From Eledone cirrhosa (lineage: Eukaryota > Mollusca > Cephalopoda > Octopoda > Eledonidae), in the NCBI GenBank assembly GCA_964016885.1, contig OZ024743.1, forward strand, positions 82,973,950 through 83,037,949: DNA of 64,000 nucleotides, in the 5' to 3' direction. Positions within the stretch are counted from its first letter, which is position 1, and every line of letters begins with the position of its first letter. Below the pieces are notes generated by a model. That model did not search any database, had not been told where the DNA came from, and saw nothing but the letters and a program-made list of their open reading frames with translations. The translations under genes were made by a program, and so were the position numbers. Below are positions 10,674 to 21,475 of this stretch, piece by piece.

Positions 10674-11511
10674 ATGGACACAGAAATCTCAAAGCACTCT
10701 GAAGGCCTACTCTACAAAAAACCCCTAAAACTTTGGAAAGAAAACTGTGAGGATGAAGAACTAACATCCCTCCAGCGATGGGAAAAAAACGCTACCTGGT
10801 TCAACAACTACGAAATGGACTTCAAAAATGAACAACATACAGGTAACCCATTTTTAAAACAAACTAGAACTCACACACCACATGCACAACAAATAAAAAA
10901 AAAAGTAACAAAACGTCCAACATACCCCCAGCAAAACTATAACGATAATCCCAGAAACCATAGACAAAACTATAACCCTACTAACAAAAACCAAAGATCC
11001 TCGAACACAAGGCAGGACCTGATCCGCAGATCACAACCCACACAAAACCTATTCCAAAACCGTAGACCCCTGCCCACACAGAGCCTGTTCCAAAACCGTA
11101 GATCCCAACCCACACAAAGGAACAAAATCTACAACCCGGACTATCAACAAACCGAACCTCAATACGTCCGAAACTTCTATACAAGACCACACAACAACAG
11201 GGGAAATACCATTAGATATAATAATTGTTTCTACTTTAGGCACAAGGCCAGCAATTACCCAGTGCATTACTGGTACTTTATTTTATCGACCCCGTAAGGA
11301 TGAAAGGCAAAGTCAACCTCGGCGGGATTTGAACTCAGATCGTAAAGGGACGTAACTATGCTGGAAAGCATGGCGTCCGACCCTCCACCGATACTGCCAA
11401 TCCACCAATAATACCATTGAAAAAACATTCCAGAAAAATCATTTATTAGACCAAGGCTACAGGACTCACGACACCCGGTGGCACAAACCGATTTTGAAAA
11501 ACCGAAAATAA
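10674..11511 (+). CDS. PLE family 1 ORF1, interrupted by a SINE
   Basis: Starts at ATG 10674 (MDTEISKHSEGLLYKKPLKL). The first 60 residues are mixed-charge; the rest is rich in Asn, Gln, Arg, Thr and Pro with an internal repeat (SQPTQNLFQNRRPLPTQSLF), so probably basic and disordered, as expected for a nucleic-acid-binding protein. A SINE at 11214-11409 with a 9-bp target duplication breaks the frame. The host reading resumes in phase at 11419 and ends at TAA 11509-11511, so the uninterrupted protein would have been about 210 residues. Function is unknown; I recognise no domain. Confidence 0.55.
11214..11409 (-). repeat. SINE inserted in PLE ORF1
   Basis: Minus-strand SINE with the conserved GTCGATAAAATAAAG tail and a B-box region (GAGTTCAAATCCCGCC on the reverse strand). 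It is flanked by AATACCATT at 11205-11213 and 11410-11418, a clean 9-bp target duplication. Confidence 0.9.
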
Positions 11512-11527
11512 TTAACATTTCAAATAA

Positions 11528-13717
11528 GTAAAAATTCTCTCCAAAGGTCTGAAATTCACACCAACACCACAATACCCTAACCCCAACGAGATAAATGACG
11601 ATATCTCACACTTCTGTAGAAAATTACGTCTCACAGAGGAATTCTTTGACAAGGAGAATAACGACGAATCAATTGTACGGAATAAAAGCAGCTACAACCC
11701 AACAAAAGGTAGAAACAGAGTTCTGGACAAATTTTGTGACCACATAGCTACCTTCCCATACCATGAACTACCGCAACCTAAACCCAAACCCAACACGAGT
11801 CGAAGGGAATGGGAGATTATCCATGAACTAAAAAACAATACGGACATTATAATTAAGGAAGCGGACAAGGGAAGTACTGTTGTCGTTATGGAGGCTGAAA
11901 AATATAAAAATTCTATGTTCTCTCTCTTACAAAATACTAATTACTATGAAAGAGTAAAAAACTACCAGCAATCAAAAATAATGACCAAATTAAACACACT
12001 GATTTATCGATACCAGGAAGACCTAACTAAAAAGGAACGCGATTATTTAACAAATTTTGAATACAAAACCAGCAACCTTTACGGACTTCCGAAGATCCAC
12101 AAGTGTAAAATAATCAACGATGCCTGTAAACAATCCACCTCAGCCCACGTGAACACACAATACCCCACAGACCCAATTGTAGCGGGCCCACAATGTGAAA
12201 CACACAGATTGAGCAACTTTACAGACATACTACTGAAACCAATACTGAAACACATACCAAGCCTTGTAAGAGACGATCTGGACCTCTTAAACCACCTCCC
12301 TAAACATGTCAACAACGACACTATTATTGTGTCTTTCGATGTAGTGAATCTCTACATAACGATCCCACACCAATACGGACTAGAAGCAATAGGATTCTGG
12401 CTAGAGAAATATCCCAATGAGATACCTGACAGAATAGAAAAAAGCTTCATCACCGAGGGATTAAAATTCATCCTACAGAACAACCTTTTTGATTTCGATG
12501 GCAATACTTACAAGCAAATATCGGGGACTGCGATGGGTACAAAAGCCGCTCCAACTTATGCCAACTTAGTCATGGCATACTTAGAAGTCCAGATATATGA
12601 ACAGTCCAAATCAAAATACGGATTGAACTTCCACAAATATTTATCAGAGAATTGGAAACGCTACTTGGATGACTGCCTCATTCTTTGGTCCCACACACTC
12701 GACCAACTGAAGGATTTCAAAAACTTAATAAACCGCATCAATAACCACATCCAATTCACAATGGAATACAGCCAAGATCAACTCCCATTTCTGGACATCT
12801 TAATCTTAAAAAAAGACACAAATATCGAAACTGACATACACTACAAACCAACAGATTCCAAACAATATCTGCTATTCACCTCCAACCATCCAAAACACAC
12901 GAAGACGAACATTCCTTTTAACCTAGCAAGAAGAATTTGCACAATTGTCTCCAATTATGAAACGCGAAATAAAAGACTTCAAGAATTAAAGGAAATTCTA
13001 CTCGAGAGAGAGTACCCACTATTACTAATAAATAATGGAATAGAAAGGGCTAAAGCAATAGGCATTGATGAATTACGGAAACAGAAACAAATTCAAGGTA
13101 CGTCCAATATTCTATCATATATCTCAACACACAACCCAAGAAATGTGGAAGCTTACAACACTATTCACAATAACATCCCACTACTAAAACAAAACCCAAG
13201 AATGAAAAAAGCCCTTGAAACACACAAAATAATCAAAAGCAAAAGACAACCAAAATCACTGAAAACATTACTCACCAATGCCAAATTACCTACCACAAAC
13301 CCACAACCAAGTATCAAAAAATGTGGTCGCTCTAATTGTGGAACCTGCACTCACCTCATTGAAGGCAACACGTATACATTTAAACCAGGACAAAATTTTA
13401 CTGTAAAAAATAACTTCACTTGCTCATCAAAAAATCTAATTTATGCCATTAAATGTAAAGGATACAATGAAGATTATATAGAACAAACTAAACTCACACT
13501 CAGAAACAGAATGACAGTTCATCGCCAACAATTACGAGATCCAACCACGAGACAGATACCACTAAGTGCACATCTAGACATTTGCGCAAGTAATAAGACA
13601 CCCAAATTCCAAGTCTTCCCATTTTACCTTTGCACTAACAATACAACAGAACAAATGCGAATAAATAAGGAAAATATGTTTATTCAAAAATATAGACCAA
13701 CATTAAATATGGTTTAA
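11528..13717 (+). CDS. PLE family 1 reverse transcriptase / GIY-YIG-like protein
   Basis: An open frame runs from 11528 (after TAA 11525-11527); the first ATG in it is 11888, but conserved PLE sequence starts earlier (ILSKGLKFTPTPQYPNPNEI, then IIIKEADKGSTVVVMEAEKY), so the true start is upstream or the N-terminus is supplied otherwise. RT motifs in order: LYGLPKIHK, SFDVVNLYITIP (first catalytic Asp), SGTAMGTKAAPTYANLVMAY, YLDDCLILW (catalytic YLDD) and PFLDILILKKDT. A Cys cluster KKCGRSNCGTC precedes the nuclease-like domain IYAIKCKGYNEDYIEQTKLT and LRNRMTVHRQQL. The usual YIGQT is YIEQT here, so the conserved glycine is lost and nuclease activity is doubtful. The protein copies its own RNA into DNA at the target. 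No stop or frameshift occurs over 730 codons, which suggests a young copy. Confidence 0.85.
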   Translation, partial: VKILSKGLKFTPTPQYPNPNEINDDISHFCRKLRLTEEFFDKENNDESIVRNKSSYNPTKGRNRVLDKFCDHIATFPYHELPQPKPKPNTSRREWEIIHELKNNTDIIIKEADKGSTVVVMEAEKYKNSMFSLLQNTNYYERVKNYQQSKIMTKLNTLIYRYQEDLTKKERDYLTNFEYKTSNLYGLPKIHKCKIINDACKQSTSAHVNTQYPTDPIVAGPQCETHRLSNFTDILLKPILKHIPSLVRDDLDLLNHLPKHVNNDTIIVSFDVVNLYITIPHQYGLEAIGFWLEKYPNEIPDRIEKSFITEGLKFILQNNLFDFDGNTYKQISGTAMGTKAAPTYANLVMAYLEVQIYEQSKSKYGLNFHKYLSENWKRYLDDCLILWSHTLDQLKDFKNLINRINNHIQFTMEYSQDQLPFLDILILKKDTNIETDIHYKPTDSKQYLLFTSNHPKHTKTNIPFNLARRICTIVSNYETRNKRLQELKEILLEREYPLLLINNGIERAKAIGIDELRKQKQIQGTSNILSYISTHNPRNVEAYNTIHNNIPLLKQNPRMKKALETHKIIKSKRQPKSLKTLLTNAKLPTTNPQPSIKKCGRSNCGTCTHLIEGNTYTFKPGQNFTVKNNFTCSSKNLIYAIKCKGYNEDYIEQTKLTLRNRMTVHRQQLRDPTTRQIPLSAHLDICASNKTPKFQVFPFYLCTNNTTEQMRINKENMFIQKYRPTLNMV

Positions 13718-13904
13718 TATACATTATGTCAACACCATAATATGACATACACACACACACATAACACCTTCTACTTTAGAAAATAAAAACCCGAACTAAA
13801 TAAACCTTAACATACGTTTGCACTGACAATACAACAGCAAACACGAATAAGTAAGGAAAATATGTTCATTCAAAAATATTCCTACTAAAGGAATCACTTT
13901 CCTA

Positions 13905-13941
13905 CACACACACATACACACACACACACATACACACACAC

Positions 13942-14010
<69 letters not shown>

Positions 14011-14255
14011 TCTTCATCTTAACATGCTAACCATACTCCCTCACACATAACACCCATACACACACATAACAACCCCCACACCTACAACTCCCTCCCCATT
14101 TCTACTAATAGAACCACTTTCCTACACACATATATATACACACACACAAAATATTTATTCTCTCCATCTTAACATACTCGCACACACACACATAACACCC
14201 ATATACACACACACACAACTCCCTCCCCCATTTCTACTAATAGAATCATCTTCCA

Positions 14256-14324
<69 letters not shown>

Positions 14325-14330
14325 TATACA
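13905..14330. repeat. (CA)n and (TA)n tracts within the PLE 3' region
   Basis: CA-rich at 13905-13943, pure TA at 13944-14008, CA-rich at 14040-14160 and pure CA at 14258-14317. Longer CA/CACG runs follow at 14643-14710. Confidence 0.9.
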
Positions 14331-15000
14331 AGCACACAAATAAACATACATATCTTCACTTCAATAGAAAATCTGAACTCTGACACCCCAGCGAACTAAC
14401 CATATTCACTGAACCAGAACAATTCTCCCAATCCCATTTCTCTTGACCACTATCTTTCCACTGTCATAACATTCGCTATAAAGACTACAGAATAGTTTTC
14501 CAAATAAGGGCGCAAAAATGTAATGAAAACTTGTTCACGTGACAGCCAAATTTCATTTATAACCAATCAAATCACGTTTATTAAAAAAAAATTAAAAAAA
14601 GACTTCGTGAGCCACCTTTTTTTTAAAGTAAAGAAATTCAAACACACACACACACAACACACACACACACAACACACACACACACACGCACGCACACACA
14701 AGCACACAACTAAACACACATATCTTTACTTTCTTTATTCAATAGAAAATCTGAATTCTGACACCCCAGCGAACTAACCATATTCACTGAACCAGAACAA
14801 TTCTCCCATCCCTTTCTCTTGACCATTATCTTTCACTTATCAAAAAATTCTCTAAAAAGGCGACAGAATGGATTTCCAAATAGGGGCACAAAAATTTAAT
14901 GAAAACTTGTTCACGTGACAGCCATAATTTCATTTATAATCAACCAAAAAAAAGCCTTCGTGAGCCTCCTTTTTTCAAGTAAAAAGAAATTCAAACACTC
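14331..15000. repeat. Tandem duplication of about 370 bp
   Basis: AATCTGAACTCTGACACCCC and TTGTTCACGTGACAGCCA in the first copy are matched about 370 bp later. This is a tandemly repeated 3' untranslated block of the PLE. Confidence 0.75.
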
Positions 15001-15205
15001 ATATATGAAAAAACAACCTGTGACAACCCCCCCCCTCTTATTTGAAGAACTATTGTAACGCGAACTGGCGCGAAATTTATTGACAAACCAATCAAATTAC
15101 TTCTCGAAAAACCTGGCATTTCGAGCCACTTTTTCCATATAAAACAAGTAACATTCAGAGACCAACCAGATGTGAGAAAAACCACAGACCCTCCATCTCA
15201 ACTCA

Positions 15206-15243
15206 CCTTTTGAAAAGCAGAAGAACTGCGAAACCGGTAAAGG
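15206..15243 (+). ncRNA. Hammerhead-like RNA with U3-A8 core at PLE family 1 3' end
   Basis: CCTT (15206-15209), core TTGAAAA (15210-15216), stem II GCAG-AAGAA-CTGC, GAAA (15230-15233), CCGG, T, A (15239), AAGG (15240-15243) closing stem I. Every stem is Watson-Crick. ACCGGT is a palindrome with no room for a loop, so stem III would form between two RNAs. The core has U3 and A8 instead of C3 and G8. Confidence 0.5.
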
Positions 15244-15389
15244 AACCAAATAAATATATATATTTTTTAAAAAAATAAGACTCCAGTTGCATTTTCGATT
15301 TCATCTCTTTTTCTTTATACTTTCACTCGTGTAGGACACCTCGGTTATTTTTCATTTTGTAAAAAATACCTCACTTTCTAATATATATA

Positions 15390-15757
15390 TATATATATAA
15401 CTTTGATAACTTTGATAGGTTTCGGCCAGTATTGGCCCAGGCTATGTCTAACTTAATAGCACCAGCTGGCGAAGTCTCACAAATCAGTGTTTGGGCACCA
15501 TGGCCCACTCGAGCAGAGAGTTATTGTTTGCGGAGGCATATCTGGGTGTAGGAGGCTTATCCGGGATTTCTTGAAGGAATTTATCCAAAGACTTTTTGAA
15601 CTTGATGGGGTCTGTCTCTGCTTTGATGTGTTTTGGTGTAATGTTAAAGAGTGCAGGGCCAATTGAGGTGAAATAATTGTGCCGTATTGTTGTTATGTGA
15701 TGCAAGTGGGATTTTTGTCGTGGGCGGATAGCACGGGGCCCAAGCCTTGGGTGTACA
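15390..15757 (-). pseudogene. LINE 3' end: RT C-terminus and tail
   Basis: The minus strand encodes RLGPRAIRPRQKSHLHHITT, SIGPALFNITPKHIKAETDP and KFKKSLDKFLQEIPDKPPTP, ending LLEWAMVPKH* at 15484. The LFN-P-HI-...F K--LD-FL--IPD-P pattern is the standard C-terminus of CR1/jockey-like LINE proteins. The 3' tail ends in repeats of TATCAAAGT next to (TA)n. The upstream coding part is replaced by TG/TA simple DNA at 15758. Confidence 0.7.
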
Positions 15758-16318
15758 CTAACATATGTGCATGTGTGTGCATATATGTGTGTGTATATAT
15801 ATATATACATATATACACATATACATATATACACATATACATATATGTGTATATATAGAAATATATATATATTTATATATATATGCGTGTATGTGTATAT
15901 GTGTGTGTGTGTATATATCTGTGTATATGTATGTATAAATATGGATGTGTATATATGTGTGTATATGTATGTATATATATATATATGTATGTGTGTGTAT
16001 GTGTGTATATATGTGTGTATATATACATACATATATATATATGGTACGTGAATGTGTATGGATGCATGTATATGATTATAAATTTTATATCCGTGCATGT
16101 GTAAGACAAGTTACTTCTTTTAAGGTATGACGTTAAATGCATATTTAATATATTATAGGTTTTTTTATAGATGTGTATGTATGTGTGTATGTACGTTTAT
16201 ATGTGAGTGTGTATGTGTGCGTGTGTACAGATGTGTATGTATGTGTGTATATATATATATATGTGTGTATATATATATATGTGTGTATATATATATGTGT
16301 ATATATATGTATATATAT
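15758..16318. repeat. Degenerate TG/TA simple-sequence DNA
   Basis: Alternating (TG)n and (TA)n with occasional other bases. Open frames rich in Tyr, Ile, Val and Cys are artefacts of the dinucleotide content. About 16080-16160 is less simple but carries nothing recognisable. Confidence 0.9.
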
Positions 16319-17181
16319 TGTTATACTTTGGGAGGGTCATGTTGCCAATAAGAAACATACGCACCAGTTGCTTTCACTTCAATTTATTATAATAAATTTA
16401 GGAATTTATAAATTTCCGGTTGGTTGGTTGGTTCCACAACCAGATGGTTGTTTCAATATTGTCAAAGTTCTTTCGTCACACATTATGTGACCTCTTCAGT
16501 GACTGGGGTTCTTTTCTTTGTTTTTTGTGCCTCTCCTTTGTTCTGTCCTACGCCATCTTGTTTTTGTGTGTGTGTTGTGTGCTTAGTTTGCGCATGTGTT
16601 ACATCCGGGTGTCTGTGTGTGTTTATATTCGTTTATTTATTTGTTTATTTACATGTTACTGGTTGGTTGTTTGTTCTATGTGCGTGTGTGTTTTCATTTT
16701 GTCCTTAATTGTAAGTTGTGATGTTGCTGTTCCACTCATGTTTTCTATTTAATTTTGGTTGTAATTCATTTATGTTTATTGCCTCTGTGATTTGTCTAAA
16801 CATTGCGTCTTTTCTGTGTGTAGATTCTATTTTTATTTCTATGTTCTCTAATTTACCCTTGTGTTCTATTTTAGCATGTTGATAGAGTACAGATGATTCT
16901 TTACTATCTTGAAGGTCTCGCCAGTGTTCATTTATCCGTTCCCCTATACTATGAGCTGTCTCACCTATGTACCCTATATTTTTATCTCTACATTGTCTTT
17001 CAGTACATCTTATGCTATATACTACATTTCTAGTTTTACAGTTAATATGGGGGCTTAATTTACAGATTATACATTTCTTATCTATACAGGGAGGTCTTTG
17101 AAAAGGGTATGTCTTGCTAATAAGTATTTTTATGGAGGTACCTGGTCTTTCTACTATCTTAATATTGAGTTTATGTTTATC
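16319..17181 (-). mobile_element. PLE family 2, inverted 3' tail
   Basis: Corresponds in reverse to about 20550-21395 of the plus-strand copy. It meets the start of that copy (17192) through a filler of about 10 bp. The far end stops at CCCAAAGTATAACAAT beside (TA)n. Such head-to-head partial copies are typical of Penelope-like insertions. Confidence 0.85.
16705..17181 (-). pseudogene. PLE family 2 GIY-YIG domain, truncated
   Basis: The minus strand reads DKHKLNIKIVERPGTS, the Cys cluster PPCIDKKCIICKLSPHINC, then VVYSIRCTERQCRDKNIGYI GETAHSIGERINEHWRDL, ending ...NSNITTYN at 16705. The GIY-YIG signature (VYS...YIGET...ERINEH) is complete. The RT part is missing because the copy begins at 17181. 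Codons upstream of that are read from the adjoining terminal repeat. Confidence 0.8.
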
Positions 17182-17191
17182 ATAAATATAA

Positions 17192-17421
17192 ACGAAAGAA
17201 CTTTGACAATATATAAACAACCATCTGGTTGTGGAACCAACCAACCAACTGTAAATTTATAAATTCCTAAATTCCTAAATTTATTATAATAAATTGAAGT
17301 GAAAGCAACTGGTGCGTATGTTTCTTATTGGCAACATGACCCTCCCAAAGTATAACAATATCGGTTTCAACACACGTTTTCAGATAAAGAATCTTGCTAA
17401 ACAAATTCAGAAACGAAATAT
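17192..17421 (+). repeat. PLE family 2 left terminal direct repeat (pseudo-LTR)
   Basis: 230 bp from ACGAAAGAACTTTGACAAT to CAGAAACGAAATAT, repeated at 21219-21448 with only a few differences. In Penelope-like elements such repeats arise from tandem partial copies. Confidence 0.85.
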
Positions 17422-17644
17422 CGTAAGCCTTAGCCAGGCTAACAAGATACTGAAAACCACCATGTTCTGTTGTCTACAAAAAACAATAACATCTCGACAA
17501 CTACACTTCATAAAAGAATGTTCCTCGTCCCGAGTTTACGCCAACGCCATCAACACCGATGTAAGAAGATTACAGCTCACCAAAAAGCAAGCAGATAGGC
17601 TAAAACGAACACTAATTCTAAACATAAAAAAAGAAGATTTATAG
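17312..17644 (+). pseudogene. PLE family 2 polyprotein, N-terminal piece
   Basis: Begins in the terminal repeat (MRMFLIGNMTLPKYNNIG) and continues KNLAKQIQKRNIVSLSQANK to NIKKEDL*. An A-rich run near 17620-17633 precedes the stop. The next frame carries on directly with YRELSHQEKHKRN from 17640, so this is one protein with a +1 frameshift. The piece is basic and helical, with no known domain. Confidence 0.6.
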
Positions 17645-19286
17645 AGAATTAAGTCATCAAGAAAAACATAAGCGTAACCTAATACAAGAAATAACTAAGA
17701 TCACCACACCAAGAGAAAAACTAATATTTATAAGCCTTATACGTCCTGAAGAACAGTACATTGTTCAAGAATGTGACAAGCACTTTAACAAGAAACTAAA
17801 GTGGCTTAAACAGATAAAACTAAATCGAGATACTTTAGAGAATATCAATAGATATCCCGACAAAATTGACGGTATAAACATAGCCGACATCTCATTAACA
17901 GATGAATTCAACAACAACAACACAAATATATACGGCAACACTACGGTCGACTCTGATGAATTATCTGTATTACAACTGCCGCCGAAGTATGCCACATTCA
18001 ATAAGGTAAATATGATTAGATGCTTGTCAGAAATAGAAAAATCATTTACAAAATTACGTTGGAGCCTCAAAAACAAAAACAAAAACAAAAGTAACAACAT
18101 ACGCACACACATATACAACACACATCCCAACAACAACAGACACACAGACACAAACAGCAATAACAACAACACACACATCAACAATAATAACATACTCAGA
18201 AACAACAACAACAGACACGCAGACACAAACAACAATAACAACACACACAACAATAATAACATACACGGAGACAACAACAACACACATCAACAACAGCAAA
18301 CATCAACAACAACAACAACAACACACACACATTCAATGCCTCTCACCACCACCACAATCTTAACAAACACACAGACACAGAAAACAGGTAATGACAGTAG
18401 CACAGAAATAAGGGAAGGTAATAGGATTGAAAGGAGAAGGGAGACTATGGACAGAGAAAATAACGAACACACAGACACACAAAATAGAGAAGATAATAAC
18501 AATGAGCCAGAGGAAAGAGACAGGAGTAATAATGAGAGACATAGAAACAACAATGAGGCTGTTGGTGGAAATAGAAATAGAAACAACACAACTAACAATA
18601 ACAATAGCACTAGTACACATAAAGCAGCAGCCTGGAACTCTACTTTTTATAATCCCTCCGATACCTCGTTCGACCTGCGACGATTCCACGCCACGACTTT
18701 AGCTTTTAACAAACGCACGCAATTGCCGTCGCAGGTCGATGAACAAACAGAAGCACAATTTAGTATAGCTAGATCTAAACTTAGAAATATTATAGAACAG
18801 TATAGCAAGAAACATAATAGAATGGAGGCCCAGCAACTGGGAGAAAAATCTGCAAATGGCTTGCGTAAACTCATGCAACGCTCGCGTAATGGAGAGATAG
18901 CATGCTTTCCAACAGACAAGTCTGGCCGAATGTCGGTTGACAGTCTGCCAAACTACATCCAGGCAATGCAACCCCACATCACTAACACAAGAGAAGTAAC
19001 ACCACAAGAGGATGAGGATAGAGAAAAAGCCCTCAATGCCCATATGGTGATGTGGACAAATATAATACAGCCCAACAAAAGGACTGCCAACAACTTCCAG
19101 GCCTGGAACAATGACGTGCCAGCGTTGTATGGGCTTCGAAAAGACCATAAAACGAGCAGTGACCCTGTCACGGGACCACCAACACGGCCAGTCTGTGGAG
19201 CTAACATTGCTAGTAGCTACAGACTGTCCTACTTCCTCTCCCTGATCATACGCCCCATCATTGAAATGTCTGCCAGATGTATGTGA
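17640..19286 (+). pseudogene. PLE family 2 polyprotein, N-terminal and RT fingers
   Basis: Starts in mid-protein (YRELSHQEKHKRNLIQEITK) and includes an exceptionally long Asn/Thr/His-rich linker (about 18070-18370) built from AAC/ACA runs. Then come NRMEAQQLGEKSANGLRKLM, GEIACFPTDKSGRMSVDSLP, VPALYGLRKDHKT and RPVCGANIASSYRLSYFL. LYGL-K-HK and PVCG are RT finger motifs of Penelope-like proteins. A +1 shift at about 19266 moves the reading into the next piece, so this copy cannot make a full protein. Confidence 0.75.
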
Positions 19287-21027
19287 CAGCATGGAGGACC
19301 TCCTCAGCAGAATCGACGAGAGTAACCGATCTAGGGACCTAACAAACTGCATAATAGGTAGTATGGATGTTGTGTCCCTGTATCCATCTATTGACGTGGA
19401 TTTTGTTGTGGAGAAATGCGTAGAAATGATCAGTGAGAGCAATGTTGAATTCCGTGGGATTGATACCAGTGAGCTGGGACTTCTACTTAAACTTACCTAT
19501 AGTAATAATTATCTAGACACATATGACCTTAGCAACCTGTGCCCTACAAGACCAGCAAGAGGTAGACCACCTACCATTACCTCAATGGCCAAGAAAACCC
19601 ACACAGATAGATGGAACGGGTGGACCAGAGTCATACGGACCCCCGAAAATCACGATGAACTAAAGAAAATGATTGCACATGCGGTGGGGGCCAGCATAAA
19701 ATTAACCCTTAAGGAACATATGTTCAAATTTAATGGAAAAACATATGCTCAAGAGGAGGGAGCAGCCATTGGTGTTAGCATTGCAGGCGACATAGCTAAC
19801 TTATTCATGGTATGGCGGGACAGTAGACTTAAACTTAAACTTAAAGAACAATTAGAAGACCCCTTAACCCTGATAATGTACTCCCGCTACGTTGATGATA
19901 TAAACATCGTAGTTAAAACACCCCCACTAGAGAACAAACAGAACAGTCAGGAATTAGAGAAAAACACAATGGAAAGCATCCAGCAAATAGCTAACTCCAT
20001 CCACCAGAGTATTAGAGTTACTATAGACTACCCAAGCAAACACCCCAACCATCGATTACCTGTACTAGACACAGAGCTCTGGTTAGATACCATTAATAAC
20101 CAAAAACAAATCCTCCATTCCCATTATGCCAAACCCATGACTTCCAAATATCTGATCCACCGCAACTCAGCTGTTTCGGACCATACCAAAATCAACATAC
20201 TGATTGAGGATTTGGTACGGGTGATGAGAAACGTGTCCCGCATGTGCAACCCCGAAGAACTAGAGAGACACACACAACACTTCATCCACCGTATGCAGTT
20301 CTCTGGTTACAATCAGAGAAATAAAATCAGAGTGTATAGAGGAGCCAGAACCAAATGGGAAAAACTGGTAAATAATGACACAAATTGGACCTGCCCCTTG
20401 TATAGGAGCAAATTTTGGAATAGAATAGAAAGAACTAGGAATAAGGCTAATAGAATGAACTCATGGTATGATAGCAATAAATACCAGAGTGTAATGTTCA
20501 TCGATACAACCCCTAGAGGTGAATTAGCTTACAAAGTTAGAAGCGCCCTAGATAAACATAAACTCAATATTAAGATAGTAGAAAGACCAGGTACCTCCAT
20601 AAAAACACTTATTAGCAAGACATACCCTTTTCAAAAACCTCCCTGTATAGATAAGAAATGTATAATCTGTAAATTAAGCCCCGATATTAAGTGTAAAACC
20701 AGAAATGTAGTATATAGCATAAGATGTACTGAAGGACAATGTAGAGATAAAAATATAGGGTACATAGGTGAGACAGCTCGTAGTATAGGGGAACGGATAA
20801 ATGAACATTGGCGAGACCTTCAAGATAGTAAAGAATCATCTGTACTCTACCGACATGCTAAAATAGAACATAAGGGTAAATTAGAGAACATAGAAATAAA
20901 AATAGAATCTACACACAGAAAAGACGCAATGTTTAGACAAATCACAGAGGCAATAAACATAAATGAATTACAACCAAAATTAAATAGAAAACATGAGTGG
21001 AACAGCAACATCACAACTTACAATTAA
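19267..21027 (+). pseudogene. PLE family 2 polyprotein, RT palm and GIY-YIG nuclease
   Basis: Continues CLPDVCDSMEDLLSRI. RT motifs: IGSMDVVSLYPSID (catalytic Asp), EEGAAIGVSIAGDIANLFMV, YSRYVDDINIVV (YVDD) and RLPVLDTELWL. Then the long connection domain, Cys cluster PPCIDKKCIICKLSPDIKC and a complete GIY-YIG domain: VVYSIRCTEGQ, IGYIGETARSIGERINEH, ending NSNITTYN*. All catalytic positions I can judge are intact; only the frameshift upstream disables it. It cuts target DNA and primes cDNA synthesis (family knowledge). Confidence 0.85.
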
Positions 21028-21218
21028 GGACAAAATGAAAACACACACGCACATAGAACAAACAACCAACCAGTAACATGTAAATAAACGAATATAAACA
21101 CACAGACACCCGGATGTAATACATGCGCAAAAATAAGATGGCGTAGGACAGAACAAAGGAGAGGCACAAAAAACAAAGAAAAGAACCCCCAGTCACTGAA
21201 GAGGTCACATAATGTGTG

Positions 21219-21448
21219 ACGAAAGAACTTTGACAATATATAAACAACCATCTGGTTGTGAAACCAACCAACCAACCGGAAATTTATAAATTCCTAAATT
21301 CCTAAATTTATTATAATAAATTGAAGTGAAAGCAACTGGTGTGTGTGTTTCTTATTGGCAACATGACCCTCCCAAAGTATAACAATAGCGGTTTCAACAC
21401 ACGTTTTCAGATAAAGAATCTTGCTAAACAAATTCAGAAACGAAATAT
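21219..21448 (+). repeat. PLE family 2 right terminal direct repeat
   Basis: 230 bp matching 17192-17421. Also matched at 47100-47322 and, in reverse, at 16319-16500. Just upstream (21196-21224) is a CTGAAGA...GAAA pair with a GTCACA/TGTGAC stem, a possible decayed hammerhead. Confidence 0.85.
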
Positions 21449-21475
21449 GTATATATATATATATATGTAGCCAAT

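Larger units (their letters stand above)
10560..15250 (+). mobile_element. Penelope-like element, family 1 (two ORFs, near complete)
   Basis: ORF1 at 10674, a long RT/GIY-YIG ORF2 at 11528-13717, a long noncoding 3' region with CA and TA simple tracts and a tandemly repeated block of about 370 bp (14331-14700 and 14701-15000), and a hammerhead-like RNA at 15206-15243 just before an A-rich end. The 5' limit is not certain. The only obvious damage is a SINE in ORF1 and a changed GIY-YIG glycine. Confidence 0.7.
17192..21448 (+). mobile_element. Penelope-like element, family 2, near full length
   Basis: 4257 bp: left 230-bp terminal repeat, N-terminal coding part, Asn/Thr-rich linker, RT, Cys cluster, GIY-YIG nuclease and right terminal repeat ending at (TA)n. 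Two frameshifts break the coding sequence. Partial copies lie at 16319-17181 and 45545-47322. Confidence 0.85.

Noticed and set aside
15758..16318. Extension of the LINE protein into Tyr/His/Thr-rich sequence
   Set aside because: The upstream part of that frame is TG/TA simple DNA; the LINE protein is truncated at about 15757.
21196..21235. Hammerhead in the PLE family 2 3' region (CTGAAGA, GTCACA/TGTGAC, GAAA)
   Set aside because: The base at the cleavage position would be G, stem I does not form, and an extra G sits before stem II. Also at 47073-47110. At best a decayed relic.
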